Source of the DNA: Chitinophagaceae bacterium
Lineage (GTDB): Bacteria; Bacteroidota; Bacteroidia; Chitinophagales; Chitinophagaceae
DNA: 7,097 nt
Direction: 5' to 3'
Assembly (NCBI GenBank): GCA_947461495.1
Contig: CANHLV010000090.1
Span: 1-7,097, forward strand
Part shown: positions 1-6,911 of the stretch, in pieces
Layout: every line of letters begins with the position of its first letter
Position numbering within the stretch: position 1 is the stretch's first letter
Notes under the pieces: model-generated
Seen by the model: only the letters and a program-made list of their open reading frames with translations
What the model was told of the DNA's origin: nothing
The model's database searches: none
Made by a program: the position numbers and the translations under genes

Positions 1-3000
1 CATAACTGAATGCTAATCTTAAAATCGATTTATAATTCCAAATAATAGAGGGTTCAACTTGTTGTTGATTTATATTATAGTTTTTATTTTCAAATTTCAA
101 ACTTGATGAAATGAGTTGATTCTTGATGTTTTTTACAGTCAGGTTAGTCATCCATCTTTTATTCAAATTGTACCTTATCCTAAAACTCTTATTTTTAACT
201 GAACGTGATTCAAATCCGTATGTCAGTAATGATTTCCCGGATGTTATGCTATGGGTTAAATCAAATCCAAGTTTAGATCCGGTTCTATTAAAAAAATAAG
301 CATTTGAAAATGAAGAATTAGAAGAAATTAAACTCGAATCAATTAGTTGTTTTTCAAATGGGTTGAATAAAAATCCTCCTTCAGCCAAATTTTTTTTACT
401 GATTTGTGCTGTTGATGTAAATGATGACTTGTACAACCATTTGTTCAATATTTTTTTTTGAGACTTAATTATATTTCTTGGTAAAACATCAATAAAATAA
501 TTGAATTGTAATGTATTTGTTTTTACATATTCATTAGTTGGGCTAAATATTCTTATGTATTTTTTTTGATCCTGATACAAAGCAATTTCAAATTCATTCA
601 ACTCTTCAATTCCATTTCCATTATAGTCAAACCAAGTATAAAATCCTTGTCCGGTTGGAACTGCCAAATATGAAAATGCTCTTTTTTGTTCTTGTCCTCC
701 TCCTATCTCATACAAAATATTTCCATTAAATAAACCTTTGTATTCATTAAAAAAGTATTCAGCTCTTCCTAACAAAGTTTTATCTTTTTTTTGATTGCTT
801 AATGAGTCATTAATGATTTTTAATGCTCTGTATCCGGTTGTAATCTTGAACTGCCGAAATTCATTTTTCATGAATGCGGCTGTAAAATTGTAATTATAAC
901 TTTTATCAACTTTGATCAATTCATTTTTAAAAGGAGTTTGATCTGTTCTTGTAAAATAAGAGCAAGTGAAATTATTAAGTCTTGATGGGTCTGATTTAAG
1001 GTAAAATTCATATCGAGAAAATCCAAAGCTGCCAGCGGTTAAACTATCAGTGTTACTATTTTTATTTTTATTGTATTCAGCTGCATAGTTTCCCCCAGCT
1101 TCAATTTTATTAAAATTCTTAAAAGTTTTTTTTAATTCAACACTGGGTCTGAAATAACTTCCGGTTGTTAACAATGATTTATAATGCAACATACTAATAT
1201 TTGTTTTTGTTGACCATTGCTTGTAAACAGTGTTTTGATTCAGTATGTGTTTGATGCCATTATAACCATCATTTCTTCGATATTGAATCCAATTATATGA
1301 AACTGTATTGGCCTCTTTACCATTTAAGCTGATACCTGATTTGAGAATTTTTTCAGAGGTAGTTGCAGCGTCAAAAGGAAGCCCCCAGTCTCTTAAAAAT
1401 TCTGCATCTCTTAATCTTTCCAATGGCTTGAATACAGATTCTACAAATTCAACACCAAAATTAGTTTTCAAAATATGCGATTTTTTACTCAGCTTAAATT
1501 TTTCGGATTCGTAGACCATATCAAACTTAGCGGCCAAACCAGAATTATTTTCTTTATCTAGCTTAGAATATAAATTGACATCATAATTACTCATTGCTAA
1601 TTCGCCATTCATCAATAAATGTTTATTCGCCCGATAATTTATTCCTGTTGTAATCATTTGTTGTTTTTTAGGTGTCACCAGAAAAACTACCGGCTCGTAT
1701 TCACCTTGCTTATTTCCATTGATATCAGGAGCTGTCCATATAAATACTTTCGCATTGTTACCATTGAGTAATTGTTTGTAATTGCCTTTACCCGAGCCCA
1801 AATAAGTAAAGGATAAAGAGTATAAATCAGGTGCATAAGTATTGGTAAAAATATATACCGAATCATGAATTGAAGCATTGTAAACCGTATCAATTTTTTT
1901 GTATAATATTTTACCAATAGCGAAACTATCAAGAACAGCATTGGAAGAAAACGCATGCTGAATGCTGTCGCCAATTGAAGCCAAGAATGATTGCTGTTTT
2001 TCATCCAATGGCTGATCAATAAAAGAATTTTTGGCATCTTTATTTGAATAAGCGGCAATATTCAAAGTCAATTTCCTGTTTAGTTGTAATTTATCCATTG
2101 CATACAACTGGGTGTTCAGATAATTTCTGTCTGCGTATTCAAATTCAATCTGTATCCTTTTATCTTTTGTGATGAGTTGCTTTGGTGTAAAACTTAGTTC
2201 TGCGGAATTATAGTTGATAGTATAATCCTGATCTTCGCCACGTTGCATGAGTACACCATCGATAAATACTTTTTCAGTTCCGGCCAATACTACAAAATAC
2301 AATTCATTATTTGCTCCTTGTAATCTATAAGGTCCTTGGTTACCTTCAATTGGTGTTATATAATTTCTGTTGAATTTTCCTTTTGCTAAGGCGCCACTAG
2401 CCTTAAATTCATTAGAAGACTTTTTATTAATCTGATTAATGGTACTAAACGAAACGCCTTGAATACGTTTATTGAATTTTAGAAAATAGGTTTCTTTTTC
2501 GGCAAGCTCAATATCACCAAAACTAACCTGCCAACCTTTTTTCTTTACCTGCATGTACACGCGATCAAAATCTCTCAGGTCTTTTGTATTACCGTCTGGT
2601 TGTATAGGAATGGTATTATCGGTAATGGCTGCAATCAATTCCAGACTGTCTCCAATCATTCCGTTTAATTGCAGATTAAAAGATGAATTGACAACTGCAT
2701 CCTGACTGTTTCCAATTGAAATAGCTCTACCAATACTTCCCTGTGACTGCATTCCTTTAAATTCAAAAATGGATTGATTGTCGTTTAGATTTTTATTTTT
2801 AATTACATAAGGATTTTCTGCGATGAAATTATTTCTGATGCTGTCGAAATGTAAATGCGAATATTTTTTATTTATTCTGAATGGAAAAATCCTGTACGAA
2901 ATTTTCACACTGTCGGTGTTCGGTTTTTTTATCCATATTAATGAAGCACTAATAACATCAATTGAATAATCTGATGTCGCTATATTTTCAATTGAAAATG

Positions 3001-3160
3001 AGCCGGGTAATATGCTTGATGAATCAATAACTAAAGCAGCTGTGCTGACTGCAATTCGTTTTGTTCTAAATGTTGAAGATGGATTTACAATAACTTGAGC
3101 CTGCACCATTTGGTGAAAGAACATTAAAATTAGAATGGTATAAAATGCGTATGGCTTCAA
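1..3160 (-). CDS. Large secreted/outer-membrane surface protein, N-terminal 1,053 codons (3' end outside window)
   Basis: One frame stays open from an in-frame stop at 3190-3188 to the left edge, so the C-terminus is missing. Numbering starts at a TTG at 3160; the first in-frame ATG (3124) would cut away most of the signal peptide. Residues 1-21 form a signal peptide (Lys2, hydrophobic core, ending VQA before QV), with no lipobox Cys. Residues about 142-206 contain GRAISIGNSQDAVVNSS and a following ITDNTIPIQPDGNT, which resemble, from memory, the N-terminal domain of the gliding/secretion protein SprA. Residues about 291-325 contain VLAGTEKVFIDG, and an FEYADRNY segment ends near residue 347. 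The rest is rich in Asn, Lys, Ser, Phe and Tyr with alternating polar/apolar stretches, suggesting beta structure and perhaps a barrel. Residues 845-856 form an EF-hand-like loop. Inference: exported, outer-membrane or surface-exposed, possibly built like SprA but unlikely to be SprA itself. Function is unknown. The reading frame is certain; the role is not. Confidence 0.85.
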   Translation of the reverse strand, partial: MKPYAFYTILILMFFHQMVQAQVIVNPSSTFRTKRIAVSTAALVIDSSSILPGSFSIENIATSDYSIDVISASLIWIKKPNTDSVKISYRIFPFRINKKYSHLHFDSIRNNFIAENPYVIKNKNLNDNQSIFEFKGMQSQGSIGRAISIGNSQDAVVNSSFNLQLNGMIGDSLELIAAITDNTIPIQPDGNTKDLRDFDRVYMQVKKKGWQVSFGDIELAEKETYFLKFNKRIQGVSFSTINQINKKSSNEFKASGALAKGKFNRNYITPIEGNQGPYRLQGANNELYFVVLAGTEKVFIDGVLMQRGEDQDYTINYNSAELSFTPKQLITKDKRIQIEFEYADRNYLNTQLYAMDKLQLNRKLTLNIAAYSNKDAKNSFIDQPLDEKQQSFLASIGDSIQHAFSSNAVLDSFAIGKILYKKIDTVYNASIHDSVYIFTNTYAPDLYSLSFTYLGSGKGNYKQLLNGNNAKVFIWTAPDINGNKQGEYEPVVFLVTPKKQQMITTGINYRANKHLLMNGELAMSNYDVNLYSKLDKENNSGLAAKFDMVYESEKFKLSKKSHILKTNFGVEFVESVFKPLERLRDAEFLRDWGLPFDAATTSEKILKSGISLNGKEANTVSYNWIQYRRNDGYNGIKHILNQNTVYKQWSTKTNISMLHYKSLLTTGSYFRPSVELKKTFKNFNKIEAGGNYAAEYNKNKNSNTDSLTAGSFGFSRYEFYLKSDPSRLNNFTCSYFTRTDQTPFKNELIKVDKSYNYNFTAAFMKNEFRQFKITTGYRALKIINDSLSNQKKDKTLLGRAEYFFNEYKGLFNGNILYEIGGGQEQKRAFSYLAVPTGQGFYTWFDYNGNGIEELNEFEIALYQDQKKYIRIFSPTNEYVKTNTLQFNYFIDVLPRNIIKSQKKILNKWLYKSSFTSTAQISKKNLAEGGFLFNPFEKQLIDSSLISSNSSFSNAYFFNRTGSKLGFDLTHSITSGKSLLTYGFESRSVKNKSFRIRYNLNKRWMTNLTVKNIKNQLISSSLKFENKNYNINQQQVEPSIIWNYKSILRLAFSY

Positions 3161-3211
3161 TCGATAACTATTTGATAAAATTATGATTTATTCAGTTGAG
3201 ATGTAATAAAT

Positions 3212-3242
3212 GAAAATTAATCAAGAATCTCTTGAAAAGCAA
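3212..3242 (-). promoter_or_regulatory. Possible promoter of the large surface-protein gene
   Basis: On the minus strand a TTG at 3242-3240 is followed, after 20 bases, by TAATTTTC at 3219-3212. This is one base away from the Bacteroidota -7 consensus TAnnTTTG, and the spacing suits the usual TTG -33 element. It lies just downstream of the sdhB terminator and about 50 bases before the proposed TTG start, where a promoter would be needed. In such AT-rich DNA a near match can arise by chance, so this is only a candidate. Confidence 0.25.
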
Positions 3243-3243
3243 T

Positions 3244-3283
3244 CAAAAAAAATAGGTTGCCTCATGAATTTGAGACAACCTAT
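3244..3283 (-). terminator. Rho-independent terminator of the sdhCAB operon
   Basis: The minus strand reads ATAGGTTGTCTCA (3283-3271), a six-base loop (3270-3265), then TGAGGCAACCTAT (3264-3252), followed by a run of seven T (3251-3245). The 13-bp stem contains one G-U pair in the minus-strand RNA; on the plus strand the same position would be a C-A mismatch, so the hairpin is better formed in the minus transcript. It starts 25 bases after the sdhB stop codon and separates the operon from the surface-protein gene. Confidence 0.9.
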
Positions 3284-3308
3284 AAACAAATAATTTTGAT
3301 GGAAGAAA

Positions 3309-4076
3309 TTATGCTTCTTCGCTGGAAAGACCGGCTTTCAAATATTCGCTATTCAATCTTGCGATATTGGCTACAGAAATACCTTTAGGACATTCTGCTT
3401 CGCAAGCGTAGGTATTGGTACAATTACCAAAACCTTCTTTATCCATTTGGGCAACCATATTTAATACTCTTGATTCTCGTTCAGGGCCACCTTGAGGCAA
3501 TAGAGCCAATTGAGACACTTTAGCTCCAACGAAAAGCATGGCGCTACCATTTTTGCAAGTAGCCACACAAGCGCCACAACCTATACAAGCCGCTGCCATA
3601 AAAGCATCATCAGCATCTTTTTTATCAATAGGAATAGCATTCGCATCAACTGCATTACCAGTGTTTACGCTAATATAACCACCAGCTTGAATGATTCTGT
3701 CGAAAGAAGATCTGTTTACCACCAAATCCTTTACAACTGGAAATGCAGTACTTCTCCATGGTTCTACCACAATGGTATCTCCGTCTTTGAATGCACGCAT
3801 GTGTAATTGACAAGTAGTATTTTGTTGCCATGGCCCATGAGCCTGCCCATTGATATACATACTACACATACCACAAATACCTTCACGGCAATCATGATCA
3901 AATGCAATAGGTTCTTTACCTTCCACAATCAGCTGTTCATTTAACACATCAAACATCTCAAGAAAACTCATTTCAGAGGAAATGTTTTTTACCTGATAAG
4001 TTTCAAAATTACCTTTCGACTGGTTGTTTTTTTGACGCCAAACTTTAAGCGTCAGATTCATGTGATAATGCTCCAT
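3309..4076 (-). CDS. sdhB: Succinate dehydrogenase/fumarate reductase iron-sulfur subunit
   Basis: This is the electron-transfer subunit of complex II, carrying electrons between the flavin of SdhA and the heme/quinone region of SdhC. The 255 residues match the family length. The N-terminal ferredoxin-like domain holds the [2Fe-2S] ligands Cys63, Cys68, Cys71 (in DHDCREGICGMC) and Cys89. The C-terminal helical domain has CIGCGACVATC: Cys164, Cys167 and Cys170, with Cys229 of the CP motif, should bind [4Fe-4S], and Cys174, Cys219 and Cys225 should bind [3Fe-4S]. All three clusters therefore appear complete. It lies 47 bases after sdhA, is the last gene of the operon, and is followed by a strong terminator. 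The start is uncertain: Met6 (codon at 4061-4059) has a GGAG nine bases upstream and begins the conserved part MNLTLKVWRQKN, so the true protein may be 250 residues. Confidence 0.97.
   Translation of the reverse strand: MEHYHMNLTLKVWRQKNNQSKGNFETYQVKNISSEMSFLEMFDVLNEQLIVEGKEPIAFDHDCREGICGMCSMYINGQAHGPWQQNTTCQLHMRAFKDGDTIVVEPWRSTAFPVVKDLVVNRSSFDRIIQAGGYISVNTGNAVDANAIPIDKKDADDAFMAAACIGCGACVATCKNGSAMLFVGAKVSQLALLPQGGPERESRVLNMVAQMDKEGFGNCTNTYACEAECPKGISVANIARLNSEYLKAGLSSEEA
4071..4074 (-). promoter_or_regulatory. Possible ribosome binding site for an internal sdhB start
   Basis: The minus strand has GGAG at 4074-4071, nine bases before the in-frame ATG at 4061-4059 (Met6 of the longer sdhB reading). 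It overlaps the first two codons of the longer form. Shine-Dalgarno sites are uncommon in Bacteroidota, so it may be chance, but it favours the shorter start. Confidence 0.3.
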
Positions 4077-4123
4077 AATGAGTTCATATTTTATAGAGTG
4101 ATATACTCTGATTTATATATTTG

Positions 4124-6100
4124 TTATTTGTAGCTTCTTTGTGATGGTTTAACGATTTCGAAATTAAGTTCTTCTTTGTGTAATTGCCATTCGCTATCTC
4201 CTATGTTTTCCCAGGCAGCTACATATCTATAGTTCTCATCGTCTCTTTTTGCTTCTCCATCTTCAGTTTGGCTTTCTTCTCTGAAATGACCACCACAACT
4301 TTCATTTCTGTTTAAAGCATCGATACACATCAATTCTCCCAATTCAATGAAATCTGCTACTCTACCGGCTTTATCCAATTCTGAATTGAATTCATTGATA
4401 TCGCCAGGAATTCTTACATCACTCCAGAATTCTTTTTTCAAATCTTGTATTTGAGAGATGGCTTGTTTGAGTCCTTTTTCACTTCTCGCCATACCGCATT
4501 CATCCCACATGATTCGTCCTAAGCGTTTGTGAAAACTTTCAACTGTTTGTTTGCCTTTTATATTCATCAATCGATTAAGTCTGTCTGTTACTTCTTTTTC
4601 TGCCGCTTCAAATGCAGGATGATCTGTAGGTATAGAAGAAGTTCTAATGTCATCTGCAAGGTAATTTCCAAGGGTGTAAGGAATTACGAAATAACCATCA
4701 GCAAGCCCTTGCATCAAAGCGGAAGCTCCCAATCTGTTAGCACCATGATCGCTAAAGTTGGCTTCACCAAGCGCATACAAGCCAGGGACAGTAGTTTGTA
4801 GTTCGTAATCAACCCATAAACCACCCATAGTGTAGTGAACTGCAGGATATATACGCATTGGTGTTTCGTAAGGATTTTCACCGGTTATTTTCTCATACAT
4901 TTCAAAGAGGTTGCCGTACTTTTCTTCAACAACTTGTTTACCTAAATTGAAAACCGTTTTATCATCAGGGCTGACCATACCATGTTTACTAGCTTCGATT
5001 TTACCATAACGCATTATCGCATCTTTATAATCAAGGTAAACAGCCATTTTAGTTGTACCTACACCATAGCCTTCATCGCATCTTTCTTTTGCTGCACGAG
5101 AGGCCACATCTCTTGGTACAAGGTTACCGAATGCAGGATATCTTCTTTCCAGGTAATAATCTCTTTCAATTTCTGGAATGTCTTTTGGAGCTCTATTGTC
5201 GCCTTTTGCTTTAGGCACCCAGATTCTTCCGTCATTTCTTAAACTCTCACTCATCAAGGTTAATTTACTTTGATGGTCGCCACTAACGGGAATGCACGTA
5301 GGATGTATTTGAGTAAAACAAGGATTTCCAAAATAGGCGCCTTTTTTGTGAGCCTTCCATGCGGCAGTAACATTACTTCCCATCGCATTGGTACTTAAGT
5401 AAAATACATTACCATAACCACCAGAACATAACAGTACCGCATGGCCGAAATGACGCTCGGTTTTACCTGTGGTTAAATCTCTGGCAATAATACCTCTCGC
5501 CTTTCCATCTATTGTAACCACATCCAACATTTCGTGACGAGAAAACATTTCTACATTACCCAATGAAATTTGTCTTTCAAGAGCGCTATATGCACCTAAT
5601 AATAATTGTTGACCCGTTTGACCTGCAGCATAAAATGTACGTTGAACTTGAGTGCCACCAAAAGAACGATTGCTTAATAGGCCGCCATATTCTCTTGCAA
5701 ATGGAACACCTTGAGCAACACATTGGTCAATAATGGCAGTACTTACTTCAGCCAAACGATGCACATTCGCTTCTCTGGCTCTGTAATCTCCACCTTTAAC
5801 AGTATCGTAAAATAGACGGAATACCGAGTCTCCATCATTTTGATAATTTTTTGCAGCATTAATACCACCTTGAGCAGCAATGCTATGGGCTCTTCTTGGA
5901 CTGTCCTGAAAGCAAAATGCTTTTACTTTATATCCAAGTTCGCCTAATGAGGCAGCTGCCGAAGCTCCTGCCAAACCTGTACCTACAACAATAATTTCAA
6001 GTTTACGTTTGTTGGCAGGATTTACCAATTTTACATGTCCTTTGTAATCACTCCACTTCTTATCCATTTCACCTTGAGGAATCTTTGCATCTAAAGCCAT
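4124..6100 (-). CDS. sdhA: Succinate dehydrogenase/fumarate reductase flavoprotein subunit
   Basis: This is the catalytic subunit, which interconverts succinate and fumarate at a covalently bound FAD on the cytoplasmic side of the inner membrane. At 658 residues it is close in length to the epsilonproteobacterial/Bacteroidota class of FrdA/SdhA. Visible motifs in order: a Rossmann dinucleotide-binding stretch (VVGTGLAGASAA, about 38-49); AHSIAAQGG, where His72 should be the covalent FAD ligand; the dicarboxylate-site His in QIHPTC (His266); the catalytic Arg region NLVPRDVASRA (Arg330, with Arg336 nearby); HYTMGG (His422); and the FAD-contacting segment GEANFSDHGANRLG (445-458). No key residue is missing. 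It starts 36 bases after the sdhC stop, without a clear Shine-Dalgarno site, as is common in this phylum. The sequence cannot decide the physiological direction (succinate oxidation or fumarate reduction), but the partner subunit points to menaquinone. Confidence 0.98.
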   Translation of the reverse strand: MALDAKIPQGEMDKKWSDYKGHVKLVNPANKRKLEIIVVGTGLAGASAAASLGELGYKVKAFCFQDSPRRAHSIAAQGGINAAKNYQNDGDSVFRLFYDTVKGGDYRAREANVHRLAEVSTAIIDQCVAQGVPFAREYGGLLSNRSFGGTQVQRTFYAAGQTGQQLLLGAYSALERQISLGNVEMFSRHEMLDVVTIDGKARGIIARDLTTGKTERHFGHAVLLCSGGYGNVFYLSTNAMGSNVTAAWKAHKKGAYFGNPCFTQIHPTCIPVSGDHQSKLTLMSESLRNDGRIWVPKAKGDNRAPKDIPEIERDYYLERRYPAFGNLVPRDVASRAAKERCDEGYGVGTTKMAVYLDYKDAIMRYGKIEASKHGMVSPDDKTVFNLGKQVVEEKYGNLFEMYEKITGENPYETPMRIYPAVHYTMGGLWVDYELQTTVPGLYALGEANFSDHGANRLGASALMQGLADGYFVIPYTLGNYLADDIRTSSIPTDHPAFEAAEKEVTDRLNRLMNIKGKQTVESFHKRLGRIMWDECGMARSEKGLKQAISQIQDLKKEFWSDVRIPGDINEFNSELDKAGRVADFIELGELMCIDALNRNESCGGHFREESQTEDGEAKRDDENYRYVAAWENIGDSEWQLHKEELNFEIVKPSQRSYK

Positions 6101-6136
6101 ATTGATGATATTGATTTGTTATAGAATTATTTAAAA

Positions 6137-6802
6137 TTAAATCCAATTGAAATAAAATGCCAGTGGCATTAAGGCAAATAGTGTACAAATAATAACTGCG
6201 TATCCTGTTCCCATTTTTTGAATCAAAGGAGAATATTTTTTATGATGAAAACCTAAAGATTGAAACGCACTTTGAAATCCATGATACAGATGCCAGAATA
6301 AAGCTACTACACCAAGAAGATAAGCAGCTACTACCCATTGGATACTGAATACAGTTCTCATTTCTTCATAAAGATTGTGCTCCAAATCTCCACTATATAA
6401 AGCGACTTTGGTTCCTACATAAAAATGAGAAAGGTGCATGATCAGAAACAACAATAATAATGTCCCCAATAAGCCCATAGAACGACTATACCATTTGCTG
6501 TTTGCTTCTACTTTATTAACAGCATATTTTACTGGTCTAGCTTTATTATTTTGACTCCACAGCATCAAGCCTTGAATAATATGTAGAATAATTCCGGCAA
6601 ACAATCCAATTTCAAGAAACCTCATTATCCAATTATGGCTCATGAAATGTGCGACAGTATTGAAGGTTTCGCCACCATCATTCAAAAAAATACAGGAATT
6701 AATTCCGGCATGTACAATTAAAAAAAGAATTAAAAAGATACCGGTAAATGCCATCAAAAATTTCTTGCCAATTGATGAAGTAAAAATTTGCTTGAAAGTC
6801 AT
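6137..6802 (-). CDS. sdhC: Succinate dehydrogenase cytochrome b558 subunit (diheme membrane anchor)
   Basis: This is the single-polypeptide membrane anchor of complex II. It binds two b hemes and the quinone and holds SdhAB on the inner membrane. The 221 residues fit the b558 family. Five hydrophobic segments are visible, at roughly 15-35, 60-82, 108-128, 152-173 and 200-218. Histidines that could serve as heme ligands sit in the first four: His31, His74, His123 (or His126) and His171/His174. The N-terminal SSIGKKFLMAFTG and the loop FWHLYHGFQSAFQSLG are typical of Bacteroidota members as I remember them. One fused anchor rather than separate SdhC and SdhD, together with the phylum, suggests menaquinone as the electron carrier. 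It is the first gene of the operon, and a -7 promoter box lies about 32 bases upstream. The ATG start gives a short cytoplasmic N-terminus of the expected form. Confidence 0.96.
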   Translation of the reverse strand: MTFKQIFTSSIGKKFLMAFTGIFLILFLIVHAGINSCIFLNDGGETFNTVAHFMSHNWIMRFLEIGLFAGIILHIIQGLMLWSQNNKARPVKYAVNKVEANSKWYSRSMGLLGTLLLLFLIMHLSHFYVGTKVALYSGDLEHNLYEEMRTVFSIQWVVAAYLLGVVALFWHLYHGFQSAFQSLGFHHKKYSPLIQKMGTGYAVIICTLFALMPLAFYFNWI

Positions 6803-6833
6803 ACTTTAAAATTATAAGATAATAATAGAAATG

Positions 6834-6841
6834 CAAAAGTA
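6834..6841 (-). promoter_or_regulatory. Promoter -7 box of the sdhCAB operon
   Basis: The minus strand reads TACTTTTG at 6841-6834, an exact match to the Bacteroidota -7 consensus TAnnTTTG. It ends 31 bases before the sdhC ATG, which leaves room for a short leader. No clear TTG lies at the usual 19-21 base spacing; that region is a T-rich stretch instead. The position, in the gap between the upstream gene and sdhC, supports its being real. Confidence 0.5.
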
Positions 6842-6911
6842 AGGTATCAAAAAAGAAAATATAAAAATATTCAAGCTTTTTACGGATATAAAAAAAACAA
6901 ATTCAACAAAA

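Noticed and set aside
1308..1514. Plus-strand open frame of 68 codons
   Set aside because: It is antisense to the surface-protein gene, has no recognisable motif, and reflects the codon pattern of the opposite strand.
1687..2058. Minus-strand open frame of 123 codons, rich in Met, Ile and Leu
   Set aside because: It lies wholly inside the large surface-protein gene in another frame of the same strand. The long frame has sensible protein motifs; this one has none and its composition is what a shifted AT-rich frame gives.
1..3160. Possibility that the left part is a frameshifted pseudogene
   Set aside because: Codon phase is the same at the beginning (3124) and at the left edge (4), and I found no stop between, so the frame is intact over the visible part.
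3510..3806. Plus-strand open frame of 98 codons opposite sdhB
   Set aside because: sdhB is certain from its cysteine motifs, and this antisense frame shows no domain and no promoter.
4095..4109. Small AGAGT/ACTCT hairpin between sdhA and sdhB
   Set aside because: The stem is only five base pairs with no T-run following, so it is too weak to be a terminator. It might be a processing or spacing element, but nothing shows that.
4529..5242. Two plus-strand open frames (4529-4801 and 4982-5242) opposite sdhA
   Set aside because: Both are antisense to a well-conserved flavoprotein, and their Cys- and Phe-rich composition is typical of a shadow frame.
6861..6900. AT-rich gap with AAGCTT and short A-runs, considered as a terminator for the upstream gene
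   Set aside because: I could not find a stem with a loop and a properly placed T-run on the minus strand; the symmetry is short and imperfect.
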